A stretch of DNA of 64,000 nucleotides from Hanleya hanleyi (Eukaryota > Mollusca > Polyplacophora > Lepidopleurida > Hanleyidae): the NCBI GenBank assembly GCA_036873755.1, contig JAVTVY010019607.1, positions 1 to 64,000 of the forward strand, in the 5' to 3' direction. Shown one piece after another: positions 38,601 through 49,888 of this stretch (its first letter is position 1; every line of letters starts with the position of its first letter). The notes under the pieces are model-generated. The model was not told where the DNA came from. It was given only the letters and a program-made list of their open reading frames with translations, and did no database searches. The position numbers and the translations under genes were made by a program.

Positions 38601-41597
38601 ATATATATCCTTTCTGATTTGTAACAATTTCGCAGTCTTCCTGTTAGTTGAGCAGAGGAAACAACATTGTTTACCGTGAGAGAAGCGAGGATTGGCAATG
38701 TCCGCTCTGGTCGGGCCGTTATGTCAACTTAGAGGCATACCATAAAAGCATAACGCGACTTCCTGGGAGTAAAAACTCCCCACGCTCAGAATGATTATAT
38801 TTGAGAAAAGCAAAACTATGTCGGGCGTCACTGCCGTGTGCAGTTTGATCTCCTCAGGCTGTATTTGTTTGCAGTATTTGTTAATAGTATTGTCTCTTCC
38901 AATTGAAGGTCAAATAAACAGTATCCTCGGTAAATCCTGATGCGTGACGTCGCCTGTATCGAATCAATTTTACCGCATCTTTTGGAAGCCTGGGCACACT
39001 TCTGCTCGCCTGCCGGGATCGATCGGGGACGATCTGCAGGTCTAGGATCGGAATCTTTTCTCTGGATACAAGGGACTTAAGCGACTATCCCAGTGGCTAA
39101 AACCATTGTTGATCTTTGTTTCACATGCATTAATACGTTAAACCGTCAACTTATCCACACGTGAACGGAAACATGTCGGTTTTTGCGTGACTTTTCTATT
39201 AAAGCGCAATAGAAAACATTTTTCGAAGAAGCAAACTGGGCGATTCCGAGCGATTCACACATCGAGGAAACACAACGTCTAACCTCGGCGCCCAAAGCGT
39301 TCGTCGTCTTTGCCGGTGTACGAAAATCCGAATCACAATTGTTATGAAAATCTCTATAATATGGCGAAGATCACCGAATGATTCTCATAGGTGAGCGAGA
39401 CACGTTTTTTAGTTTGTATCGCCGTCAAAAGAAAAAAACCTTCACCGCCTTGAGCCATGTCGCCTTCATGTGCCTTCTGGCCACACGTATCATTCATAAA
39501 TTAGGCCCATCCCGTACAATGCAATATCCAGAAAGTTTTGAAGATAGTTTTTCTCCAGCTCCATGAAAAAAAAATGTAACCCAATTTTGTCTAACGTAAA
39601 ATTATTAATTGTCCTTAAAAAAAATCCCAAAGTTTATAAAGACTAATTTCCCAGTAGCAATTAGACGTCATATTACTTGATAACATTCTAAATCCCACAC
39701 AATCGTCAGAGAAAAAACATCTAAATAACAAAATATCATCCTTCTGCTTTCTTATGTGATACGACCATGTACGGTTGACATGACAAGTCCATTCATGCGT
39801 TCTAGGAGAATGTTGGGTGTCAACGATCGTCCTTTTTCACTAAGTACGAAGACTTGTCAGTAAGTTGACAGGGGAGAGAAAATCATTTTATCACCCAGTT
39901 CATTGAATTATGAATAACGGACCAGACGCTTGCAATTGGGTTGCTGGTGTCATCGAAAACTTGTTGGTTGTTACGCTCTTCGAAGAAACTAGCCTGCAGT
40001 ATTCATGAACATGTTTTATTTTTGCGCATAATATAAATGTGGGTATGATTCGAACATGCTTTATTGGACAAAACTTCTTGCAATTATCGGGCGCGAAAAA
40101 TTATATACCTAGCCCGGCATATAGCAATTAGTGACACCATATAAATAATACCATATGGTGCCTTGTTTTTGCAGACTGCTTAAAGAAGAGGAGAAGAAAC
40201 CGTTTATTGACGAGGCAGAAAGATTACGCGTGCAACACAAGAAGGATTATCCGGACTACAAGTATCAACCACGAAGGCGAAAACCTTTGAAAGGCGCAGG
40301 AAACAGTATTGGTGACTCCAACGGCTCTGTGTCCTCCTCGTCCGTGATGTTTAAAGCCCTTCAGGACAACTCGCCCTCTTCTACCCTTAGTGATGGCGAG
40401 TGCTCCAGTGACTGTTCCAGCCAAACCACCAGCACCCACGGGCCGCCAACCCCTCCCACGACACCCAACCAACACGATCTTCTCGCCGCTAAATGTGGAA
40501 TGGAACGATCGCGAGCAAGAGCTCTACTCTCGGGTTAGTACATAGTTCAGTGGACAGGACATAGTAGTCAGTCGCCATTGTTGATTAAACTAATATTAAC
40601 ACTGATAGGTTCAAGCATATATAATGAAACTGAACTCTTGTTACATCATAGATGAGTTTAGTGTCAGTCAAAATGTACCCATGTGTCTCCTTTCATGAAA
40701 TGGACAACGCAAAGATATTCTTTACCTTCAAATCAAAATTAATTCAGTAGTTAAATCGTTGATTTGTAAGAACTTGTAACTGTATACACAAGGTTTGCAC
40801 TAAAATTAATTTGGAATCTTTCATGTTCCGCAGGTCATCGACAGGCACAGCCTATCGACTTTAGCAGAGTGGATATGAACCAACTGAGTACAGAGGTAAT
40901 CAGCATGGATAACTTAAATGACGATGAACTGGACCAATATCTTCTACCAAACGGCGCTCCCAACCCTCTACATCCTTTAAACATGGGTCAGATGAACCAG
41001 AATCCGTCTGGCATCCCAGGCGACCACCATTACCCGCCATTTTCTTACGGGCAGACGACAGTGACGTCAACGCCTTCCAGCTGGGTCTCCAGTTACCGGG
41101 TTTCCAGCAGTAGCGGCAGTGTACCCGGCTACAGCTTGCCATCCATGAACACTAACATTCCACCTCATTACGAGCTGTCCCACCAACACTCTCCACCCCA
41201 GGGAACACCTCACCAACAGTCTCCACCTCTGGCGCACATGAACTCCTCACTCTCCTCTTCTAACACTCAAAATTCCTACCAGAACTCGAACCCTTGTAAA
41301 TATCGGGACTTGGACCATCCCGTCAAGCTGGAGCATCTCCCGCATCAACAAGAATCCTTCCAACGAGAGAGCCACAACTATGACACCTCAACACCGACCA
41401 GATACGACGTGGATAGCAACCAAAGTTCACCAAACCAATACTCGCCCAACAACGTGCCAAATACTTTCCTCGCCCACAGCATACCAGTGACGAACGCCCC
41501 ACCACCGGCGTATCCATTCATGGGTTTCCCTATGTCCAAGTCTATGTTTAACCCAATCTCCGTGACGGCTGACCAACAATGGGACCGATATACATGA
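32309..41597 (+). CDS. SoxE: SoxE-group HMG-box transcription factor (Sox8/9/10 ortholog), spliced gene
   Basis: Joining 32309-32694, 40175-40533 and 40834-41597 gives 502 codons plus a stop, close to vertebrate Sox9. Domain order is that of SoxE: a short acidic/serine N-terminus, the dimerisation region (about residues 55-87, including [16 protein letters not shown]), the HMG box (about 88-166: [20 protein letters not shown] ... [15 protein letters not shown]), the central K2-type segment (about 255-289: [13 protein letters not shown] ... [11 protein letters not shown]), then a Pro/Ser/Gln/His-rich C-terminal activation region containing a sumoylation consensus VKLE (K413). The start has a good context (AAC before ATG) and an in-frame TGA 12 bases upstream. 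Introns are phase 2, inside the HMG box, and phase 1; to my knowledge these match vertebrate SOX9. SoxE proteins are nuclear, bend DNA at (A/T)ACAA(T/A) sites and act in gonad, neural/glial and skeletal-type development. Confidence 0.96.
33049..33125 (+). repeat. 38-bp exact tandem duplication
   Basis: TAAAGTATTTCCCTGTCATA plus TAGCATCATTGGTAGATC occurs twice back to back with no differences, so the duplication is recent. Confidence 0.95.
33677..33826. mobile_element. Palindromic MITE flanked by TA, in SoxE intron 1
   Basis: It starts CACGCTTAAAACTAAAGTGT and ends with ACACTTAGTTTTAAGCGTG, and is flanked by TA on both sides, the hallmark of Tc1/mariner-type targets. The interior is also self-complementary: AACACTTTAAGTGTGTCCAC then AGGGAC pairs with GTCCCTGTGGACACACTT then AAAGGGTT. 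Nearly all of its 150 bases can form one hairpin. Confidence 0.9.
34228..34460 (+). repeat. CpG-rich ~20-bp minisatellite in SoxE intron 1
   Basis: Around a dozen degenerate units of the form CACGGACCCCGCGTTATTAT (variants CACAGACCCCGCG, CGCGACCCCGCG). CpG density is much higher than in the AT-rich surroundings. A C15 tract follows at 34484-34498. Confidence 0.9.
40175..40533 (+). CDS. SoxE: SoxE exon 2
   Basis: Acceptor CCTTGTTTTTGCAG, then A completes the arginine codon and [20 protein letters not shown] continues the HMG box. After the box come a Ser-rich linker and [17 protein letters not shown]. The donor is TCGG|GTTAGT, leaving one base of the glycine codon (phase 1). Confidence 0.95.
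40534..40833 (+). other. SoxE intron 2 (300 bp)
   Basis: A phase-1 GT-AG intron (GTTAGT ... CCGCAG), AT-rich, with no other feature. Confidence 0.93.
40834..41597 (+). CDS. SoxE: SoxE exon 3 with stop codon
   Basis: Acceptor TTCATGTTCCGCAG. It encodes [16 protein letters not shown] onward, the K2-type segment, then low-complexity Ser/Asn/Gln/His/Pro sequence ([16 protein letters not shown]), the VKLE sumoylation consensus and the end WDRYT followed by TGA. The final residues differ from the vertebrate Sox9 tail, as usual in invertebrates. Confidence 0.95.
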
Positions 41598-42840
41598 AAT
41601 ACACGGAGAAATGTTTGAACGCTGCTCAGTTTAAGCATTGCACCAATGTATCTGTTTGACTGGAACTTTGACGCTGATCTCTAAAAGCGATTTTAAATTG
41701 GACTAAGAACCGCCAAGGCTGCATAATAAGTGTTTTGCTCATCGTTGGAACCTGTCAGCCTGTATGACATCAACTTGTTCAGCGGCCAATCGAAAGTTGA
41801 AAATCCAGTTCCAGCGTGACTTTACCAAATTCACTGATTTCAATAGTTTACACCACAGTGCTCAACATTTAAATATTTGTGTTTTCGCCGGGTATGGTTT
41901 CGGTTTCTCTGATGAAGTGGCTATTTTTTTTTATTTTTCTTTTTGATTACTTTGCGTACGTTGTTGAATCGCTGGGATGCGGTTTTGTGGTATCGATGCC
42001 ATGAAACTTTTATTTCGAGGTTTGGACTTATGAGATAGCAGGGAGAAGAATCCTGGAGTAGCATCCGGGAGAAGTTGAAACAGAAAATAACATCGAGAGT
42101 AGACATGTCAGAATTGGACAGATAATTGGGACTTATTTATGAGATTTGTGGCAAAATGTTGAGTATTCTAGGTGTTGTTTTATTGAGAGCCTGGTCAGAT
42201 AAAGATGGCGGCTTGGAAGAAGTGCCAGACATCAGGACAGCTTTTATAGACTTGATAAAACAATAGGCGAGACGAGTGTGGCAATGTGGTTTTAGTTGTA
42301 ATTCTTTTTACGATCCGACAATTTTCTCTCGTCCCTAAGTGCCATATAGTGTAAGTATAAAAGTATATGTTTGAGATTGACGTTTTAATTTGATTTTTTT
42401 TTCTATCATGAACAATTGTACGATTAGTTAAACATATTGGTTATTTTCTATATCTTGGTTTAAATCTTAGTGGGAATATTATCCGTCCCAGGCCAAACTG
42501 AGCTCAAGGATTGAGATGTATATAGTGTACAAGTGAAGTTAGTGAGAGGGAAAGAAAGATTTTGAAGGTCAGAGAGGACACATCATGCCGTACCACCCGT
42601 GTGGCAATGACCGGCGGCAACTTTTATCTCGTGCTCCCATATATTCAAGTTTTATTTCCACAGTTTTGTTCCGCTCTGTTAACGACATTGTCTTATAAAT
42701 GCATCAACTTGTTCCTACTAGAATAATGACATATACGTCCCAGTAACTCTGTAATTCTATCCCGATTTCTAGAGCGGAAAGAAAGAATCACCCAATCTTT
42801 TATTCATTTTATAATAAACTGCAGTAGCTATGATTGTCCT
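41598..42840 (+). other. Probable SoxE 3' untranslated region
   Basis: AT-rich sequence downstream of the stop with T-runs (41926-41944) and no coding frame of interest. The extent rests on the polyadenylation signal at 42813 and is therefore a guess. Confidence 0.5.
42813..42818 (+). terminator. Candidate SoxE polyadenylation signal AATAAA
   Basis: The first canonical AATAAA I find after the stop, followed within 30 bases by TGATTGTCCTTTTCC. It implies a 3' UTR of about 1.2 kb. Confidence 0.5.
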
Positions 42841-43710
42841 TTTCCATTGTAAAAGGTAATTAGGTGAAAAACTTCAGTTCAGTTTGACCCATATCTGTTA
42901 GAAGCGTTTGTGATTACTGAATCTCAAAATTGCATTAATGCCCGGTGCATTTCCATGCCTATAGAAAATATGTTAATTGACTCGGAAGATATGAATTTTT
43001 TATCCCCTTTTTTGTTGATCAAGAACTCGTTTTCGTGACATTTCTTTGAGAAATTAAGCATGTCGTATAGTTTTAATCATTTCTAAGAGTAGAAAAATGT
43101 CATCGGTAGAGACACACATGAATATGTTATTTATTTTTTTAGTTAATTCAGAACGAAAAACATCTATGCAACTATATTGTCTGTTATTGTACATATTCAA
43201 TGCAGATCACGCACTATCATAGTTTATTGTAAATTATTTTACCGTTTGTAAGTATTTTGTAGAGAAAGAAAACAATTTTATACTCTATTCAAAAATTGTT
43301 GTTCTTGTTATTTACTCTTTTCCTTCTTGCCAAATGCGACTTGTGAATGGGCCAGCATAATATGAGATAACGGCCAATTGTTTAATGACTACAAACAATG
43401 CTCAATGATTCGTCGCGGTTACATCCCGGATTCCTCCTCTCTGTTACTGCCGTTAGTACAGGTAGTGACATCGTATTGGTTGAATTTAATTCGAATCAGA
43501 AAATGCCTTCGCCGCAGTTTCCTCGTTGAGCATGTCTAGCTGCATTGCATTTTTTAAAGCAGATCACTTAGTGTTCATTCTCCAATTATTCCGAGACAAA
43601 AGCATCATGTGTAGATTTTAATAGAATCTTAAAATACAAATACTTCTTTCGATGTGTCTCACTAACGATTTCTGTAAATTTCTTTGTGAAGATCGGTTAA
43701 CTTTTATAAC
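42841..43710. other. AT-rich DNA downstream of SoxE
   Basis: No gene or repeat recognised; it may still belong to a longer SoxE 3' UTR. Confidence 0.5.
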
Positions 43711-44260
43711 AAGAGCCGTTGGGCTTCAATATGCCCGTACAATCTGAAAAGCAACAAAACGGTGGATACTTCAGACACCCGGTAGTCACGTTCATGTATA
43801 TTAAGCATATAACTTTATCTCCTTATGACACAAACATTATTTTCCATCTCCTCCCCCTCCCCCCGCCCCTCCCATTTTCTTGCTTTGGTGGTCTTTGACT
43901 CGATTAAAGGGTATTTGACCTTTTGACATGAAACAAAATAGGGTTTTTCTATGCCCAATGGCTAAAGTATACCCAAAGTCTGGCACAAATTCATAACTAG
44001 CTGGAACTATAGAGATTTCTATTTCCCAGATTTCCTGTCCCACGTATAACCTTGACCTTTGACCGACTGACCTCAAAATAAATAGGATTCTTCTTCGCCC
44101 ATGGACAAGGTATACCCAAAGTTTGATGAGAATCCACAGCTTGAAACTGGAAATGTCGCACGAACACCAAAAGTTAAGAGCCGGATAGACGGCAAAACAA
44201 TCGTGATCGCAATGTACGACCTCGTTTATCGACGGGCGTATAAAAATGAACAAAAGTTGC
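43711..44260 (+). repeat. Degenerate repeat: ACAAGAGCCGTTGGGC start and TATACCCAAAGTTTGATGAG units
   Basis: It begins ACAAGAGCCGTTGGGCTTCA and then has two ~125-bp units, each with GGTTTTTC/GGATTCTTC, a GCCCAATGG/GCCCATGGACAA box, TATACCCAAAGT(C/T)TG and a TTTGACC box. This arrangement resembles dispersed repeats I know from mollusc genomes, but I cannot name the family. The 138-codon minus-strand frame here is a by-product. Confidence 0.55.
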
Positions 44261-45562
44261 TATTTGACTAACATAAAACATATGACGTGATTTGGCATTA
44301 ATATGTCCTCTAATGGTGAGAAATGTCCTGTAACCTTTGACCCTGGGGGTAATAATGGACGAATAATGCTGCTTTAATAACATTAGTCATTGGGGCAACC
44401 TGTATCTTTTGCAGTTGATAGGAAATATTACACCATAATTTTCTCTCTCTCTCTCTTCAGTTGATAGGACCAGAGAAGTTTTCAGATGCACAAAGGCTCA
44501 CAGACAATAAATAAAGAAATCGTTTATTGCCTGAAAAGTAACATTCGTTAAAAGTGCATTTGTTCCATACAAAGAAGAGCAACGATTACACAAGTCTATT
44601 GTTACGCATACTATCTCGATAAGCTGTACACATTTACGTTTTAGTGTCGATCGGTCGAAGTTAGGCGGGGTGTAGTTTCGGGGCAAGTTGTTGCAGTTTT
44701 TCAAGATTGTAAGAACTTGCTTCGAGTGGCAAGCAGCAATCTGATAAAAAAACAGATCCAGTAACCGATTCTCTATTTGTTATACAGAAACGGTTTCTAG
44801 ATCTATTTTTAATCAGATTGGGCAACCATTTACCTGTTATTTCGACCAACCTATTCTTTATGGCGCCAATTGCTAATACGGATATGATATTGAATAGTAT
44901 TCAGAATACTACATAAGGATTAATAAGGATACGAATATGAAGGTAAATAGTATTCAGAAATTGGGTGCATTTAAACCCAGGTCCTTATGTGTAACAGCGT
45001 TTCCCATGAGGTGTAATAACTTACCCTGGTCAGGCACGTTATTCAAGTTGTGATACGTTTTCTTGATTCCTTAACTTTTACGGAAGGAACGGTGTTTTGT
45101 GTTGTTGAATAACACAGATTAAAGTATAACTAAGATTCGTATCTATATTCCTCACAGCTAGCCACAAGCCTATTCTCTCCCATGCCGCTAATAAAAAAAA
45201 TAGATTATCGCGCACTTACTTTCAGCTTTGCGCTGTTTCTGGCATTTTTGTTGAGAGAATGGTACAAAGAATATACATCAAGCTTAAGGGACACCGAAAT
45301 GGTTATCTTTCAGCGAAAAATTCGAATTGATATTTTACCGTCGAACCCTCGCGCAGACAATACAAAATTAGACAATGAAAACTTAGTGTTGATGCGCCCT
45401 CTATTATATAACCGGACTACGCGTGCGCTTCAGTAGTCGTTTTGATTGTCCATCATGTAACTGCAATGGAACACGTCAATGCAGTGAATTGTAAATTTTC
45501 ACTGAAAGATGACGATTTTAGCGTCCATTTATTTTCCTGTACCATTTTCTCAACAAAACAAA
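44261..45562. other. Intergenic DNA
   Basis: Contains a (CT)8 microsatellite at 44441-44456 and a short palindrome AGTATTCAGAATACT at about 44896. The plus-strand frame 45182-45436 has a hydrophobic start but no recognisable domain. No supported gene. Confidence 0.5.
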
Positions 45563-46782
45563 AATACGAAGCTGCGCATCTGAAAACCCCTCGGCTCTGG
45601 GTACATTCATAATGTATTCAATTTCAACCAAGATGTCAGGAACACCAAGCAGTAAAGTCATAAATATACAGATTATCAAAAATTTTGCAATTAGAAATGA
45701 CCCCTAAGGTTTCCATTCAATCAGAGAAATCGCTTCATTACATAAGTTTCTTGATGCATCAATGATGTATACCAAATTTTACACCGAGCATTTGAACGGT
45801 ATCAGAGATAGAGATCATTAATGATTTCGCATAAATTAAAGATGGCCGCCCATCCTTCCCGCCACTCAGAGAAACTGATGAGGTTATTCATTGAAAGTCT
45901 CTTGATACATTGATGCTGTATACCAAGTTTCGTATAGAAGACTGAAATGGTAGCAGAGATATACATCATTAAAGATTTTGCATAAATTATAGATGGCCAC
46001 CACGGTTTCCGCCCAATCAGAGAAACCAGAACTGTCATTTGTCGTAAGTCTCTTGATGCATCGATGATGTATACCAAATTTTACATTGAGCACTTGAACG
46101 GTATCAGAGAACGAGATCATTAATGATTTTGCATAAATTAAAGATGGCCGCCCATCCTTCCCTCCATTCAGAGGAACTGATGTGGTTATTCATTGCAAGT
46201 CTCTTGACACATCGATGCTGTATACCAAGTTTGGTATAGAACACTTAAATGGTATCAGAGATATACATCATTAAAGTTTTTGCATAAATCAAAGATGGCC
46301 GCCAAGGTTTTCGGTCAATCAGGTTCCGATTCAAAGTATCTGGATGCATCGATGATGTATACCAACTTTCATATAAAACAAGTGAATGGTAACAGAGATA
46401 TGTATCATTATCGATTTCGCATAAATTAAAGATGGCCTCCAGGATTTCCAGCTAATCAGAAAAGCCGGTTTGGTAATTCAATGAAAGTTGCTTGATGTAT
46501 CGATGATGTATACCAACTTTCGTATTGAACAGTCTAATGGTTTCCGAGATATGGATCATTATCCATTTTGCATAAAATTAAAGATGGCCGCCAAGGTTTC
46601 CACCCAATCAGGTCCCAATTCAATAGGCTTCTGGTCCTTGACTAGGTAAATAAGCATACCAAATTTGGAATTCTTCAGTGGAACCGTTTTCCGGCTATCT
46701 CGCTCACGTACGGACGTACGGACAGACGGACGTACAAGACGACGACAATACCCCATGGCCAAAATTGGCCGAGGGGTAAAAA
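45563..46782 (+). mobile_element. 1.22-kb repeat element, copy 1
   Basis: Left end AATACGAAGCTGCGCATCTG then AAAACCCCTCGGC; right end GCCGAGGGGTAAAAA. The inside is six or seven diverged ~150-bp monomers, each with CTTGATGCATCGATGATGTA, TACCAAATTTT, a TATCAGAGA box and TTTGCATAAATTAAAGATGG. Near the right end lies a GACGGACGTAC-rich stretch (46706-46737) and then a 30-base hairpin (46749-46778). No protein is encoded, so it would be non-autonomous. Copies 2 and 3 share both ends, which fixes the boundaries. Confidence 0.88.
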
Positions 46783-47299
46783 GAAAGAATAGGGTTGCGA
46801 CATAACTACGAGGGAGGCGAGTAGCTATGGAACTCCGCTAAGATGAAGGTCTCCACTTCTCTGTTCCTTCCTGGAGAGGCCAATGTGAGGGTTTTTTAAC
46901 AACTAGACCAACAAAATATATCATAAAAGTGTTCAGTCAAGAGCTCACACCATTAAAGAGGTTACGGTATAGTGATATTCGCTAGGTTCTCAACGAATCT
47001 ATTCGCGTAAGAAGCTGCATTAGTGTGTGAAATGTCCGAGAAAGTTCTTCGGACCGTGGAAGAGCATTCTACTGCTGTTAGGAGTCTGAGCCCTGTGATC
47101 AGGTTGCATAGGTCACAGTTGCATTCTTGAGTTTGTCACTGCTTTTTACCCGTACTTATTTTTGCATATTTGGGAAACCGTACCGAAATATAAAATTCTA
47201 AGCCCCAATCACATGCACAAAATTGCCTTACATGTGCATAATGTGCACGTGCATAACGAGTAAACATCGATGCCTTTAGAAGTTAATGGGATTCGATAA
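46783..47299. other. Spacer between repeat copy 1 and the LINE fragment
   Basis: No ORF or repeat of its own is recognised. Any 5' part of the LINE here is too decayed for me to see. Confidence 0.45.
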
Positions 47300-48465
47300 T
47301 CATGGATGTTCTCCAGGGCTCTCTCTCTGGCCCGGCACTGTTCAACATTTTTGTGAATAACATTGTTTATTTCCGTAAAGAGATCTATTATCCTAACGAA
47401 TTTTGCTGATGACATTACATATATTGCTTGCGTTAAAACACTAAATATGGCGAATGAAGTTTCAAAAGAGGACTGGGCTAAACAGTAATTGGGTGGTAGT
47501 GTAGGAATCAAAAGAAGGCAAACCCAAATAAGTTTCACTATATGCTTGCCGGAAAAAAAAGGAAAAAAAAACGCTGACGAATTTTCAACGTCTTCCGTTC
47601 AAATAGATTTGAACACTAAATCATATGAAGATGAGAGTAAACCACTAGAAGTTTTTATTGATAAAATTTTTTGGAATTTAAGAAGGTGAAGTATGCCGCA
47701 AAGTTGGTTGTCAAAAAAACGTAGGAAAAGAATATTGCCTTTTCTCAATTTCAATACTAACTTGACAACTTTTAACTGTTTTGTTTGCTCTCGTCTACAT
47801 TACTCTCCTCTAGATATGGTTAGGGAATTTCAACTACAAATGCATAAATTGAGAAACTACAAGAGAGAGCCTTGAGAAGTGTGATTGATGGTTACAACCC
47901 AGACTATTCTGATTATCTATTATTCAATATTGTAAATGTTCCCTCGATGAGTAAGTTCTAGGAGCCATGCCTCGTAAAAGATGTATACAAATCTGTGAAC
48001 AATATAAATCCTCTATATATCTGTGATTTGTTTACCACTCCATATTTATTGTAAGGGGGCAAAATTTTACATATACCCTCGTACAATATACCAGTATGGA
48101 ATTAATCGAACAGCAGATTCCCGCCCTAAATTTTGAAGGCTATTATAAATTGTTATTCCAACCCATGAATGCCAGGTATGGTGTAATTTCAGTACAGTAT
48201 GTAATTCAAATAGTCCACAAGTCAATCCATATATTCATTTACATATGACTCTTATAATGATCGAATGTGATTAATAATACAGTATGATTGAGTTATAGCA
48301 AATATAATGAATGGGATCTCCAGATGAGGTGCATCTGACGATTACCGTAAACTATGTATTTAATGTATCTAATTTTAATGCTTCGTCGATTATACTAGTC
48401 CCTCGTGGACGAACGTTGTCTTGTTTCAAATAGCGACGTTAAATGAAGTTATCTTATCTAATCAG
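47300..48465 (+). pseudogene. LINE (non-LTR retrotransposon) 3' fragment
   Basis: DVLQGSLSGPALFNIFVNNI (from 47305) is the RT motif usually read GVPQGSxLGPLLFxIFIND. One frame over, TNFADDITYIAC (47396-47431) carries the catalytic FADD. Further on, FNCFVCSRLHYSPLDMV and then, from 47851, EKLQERALRSVIDGYNPDYS and VKDVYKSVNNINPLYICDLF (47974 on, after an in-frame stop) are the C-terminal RT region. The tail ends TAAATGAAGTTATCTTATCT at about 48448-48460, a short-repeat end as in CR1/Jockey-type LINEs. It is 5' truncated, frameshifted and inactive. The clade is uncertain. Confidence 0.85.
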
Positions 48466-48469
48466 AAAA

Positions 48470-48656
48470 ATGTCTTAGCTAGGTTATCAACAGGACCCGG
48501 ACATTAATGTCTTAGCTAGGTTATTAATAGGACCCGGACATTAATGTCTTAGCTAGGTTATTAATAAGACCCGGACATTAATGTCTTAGCTAGGTTATTA
48601 GATAGGACCCGGACATTAATGTCTTAGCTAGGTTATTAGATAGGACCCGGACATTT
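48470..48656 (+). repeat. 37-bp tandem repeat, 5 copies
   Basis: Units ATGTCTTAGCTAGGTTATTA plus ATAGGACCCGGACATTA start at 48470, 48507, 48544, 48581 and 48619; the last two have one extra base each. It lies directly after the LINE tail. Confidence 0.95.
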
Positions 48657-49888
48657 ATTCCTAACGGACATTCTTTCCTTTTACACCGGCTTATCAGATC
48701 TACTCTCGTGGTACGAAGCGGTAAAATAAGCGTCCATACATACATACGGGTGTATGTAGTACATACTTTCAGCTTACGAGCACCTGTGAGAAAGCGTGTT
48801 TGAAAAAAGGCCTATGGTCGTCCCTTATATTCGATAGTAATTTTTGTTGATCTTTGGACAGGACACAGTGTCAATGAGTTTTAAGGGAGTTTATTCTGTG
48901 ATGGCGGGTGAATATGACCTATTTTGGACCAATTGTAGCGAATATCCGGGGAATTCGAGATCAGTTCAACCGAGGTTATGGAGTTCTCAGTTTTCTTCAG
49001 CACGGCCTAAATCTGCCTCGGTTTCATGCCAAGAGTCTGCTCTTTCAGAAAATATATTTTCACGGGGCGATGTAGGCCCGTAGGGACTAATGGTCCTGTC
49101 TTGTAGTCAGATAAAATTGAGCACCAGCTCTGTGTCTTGCCAACTCAGCAAAAGATAGAGTTCTTACACGACAAGAAAGAGGTCTGAAACTTCCTTCTTT
49201 AGAGTGTCCAGGTTTCTGTGTTTTTAATGTTCGCGTCTAGTTGCAGGTTTGATATGTACTTTCGTGCTCAAAATATGTCGTCTGCTAAACCACAGATTTT
49301 GAGAGGCGCATGTTGAGTGATTTTGTGGGACTAACTCATTCTCATTAGAAAGCGTGTTTGGGCAGTAATTTAGTATTAAATAATACCAGTATAAGTGTAA
49401 TTCATTGTAGTATAAGTGTAATTCATTGTAGAAAACAATGGGATATTTCACTTTGCCTGTATTCATTTACATTTTCATGAAATATGTGTGTTGAGTTACA
49501 GTTTGGAATTTTCGCCATTTAAGCTTGCCCCTCAAGACCCTCTGCATTATCTTTTTATAGTAAGTTTCTAAAATCCAGTGGTGGTCAAATCATTTACGTA
49601 ATAATTTCCCTGTATTCAGAAATGTTTTCTTTTAATTCTGCTTCTGAAATATTCATGGAATGTTGCAAGCATTTCCCCCTGATCTACAGAAAGAGCTCTG
49701 TATATCACAAACATGCTGTGTTTAAAGCTGTAAGGTGACAGGGGAGATAACCAAATAGAACTGTAATATACTAGGGGTGTACTGACAGCAGGAGGTACAT
49801 GAAACAATATGATGCCATGAGAGGATGCATCCCAGCATAGCTCAAGTCCATCTAACCATGAGGATTTTACATTGTATCTTAATACTCA
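48657..49888. other. Intergenic DNA inside the large inverted repeat
   Basis: No supported gene. It contains a recent exact 21-bp tandem duplication, AGTATAAGTGTAATTCATTG plus T, at 49388-49429. Confidence 0.5.

Larger units (their letters stand above)
32695..40174 (+). other. SoxE intron 1 (7.5 kb)
   Basis: A phase-2 GT-AG intron cutting the HMG box between W-R and L-L. It is AT-rich and contains a 38-bp duplication, a TA-flanked palindromic MITE, a CpG-rich minisatellite and a C-tract (listed separately). The remaining frames show no domain. A large first intron in a SoxE gene may hold enhancers, but none can be told from sequence alone. Confidence 0.9.

Noticed and set aside
43837..44253. 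138-codon minus-strand ORF
   Set aside because: It is antisense to a degenerate repeat (TATACCCAAAGT units) and begins in repeat sequence; there is no domain.
44506..44515. AATAAATAAA as the SoxE polyadenylation signal
   Set aside because: It lies 2.9 kb after the stop and beyond a repeat; the signal at 42813 is nearer. It is not excluded as an alternative end.
45563..46782. Helitron interpretation of the 1.2-kb element because of its 3' hairpin
   Set aside because: There is no 5' TC end or CTRR 3' terminus, and the hairpin is followed by GGGGTAAAAA without a consistent A-T insertion site.
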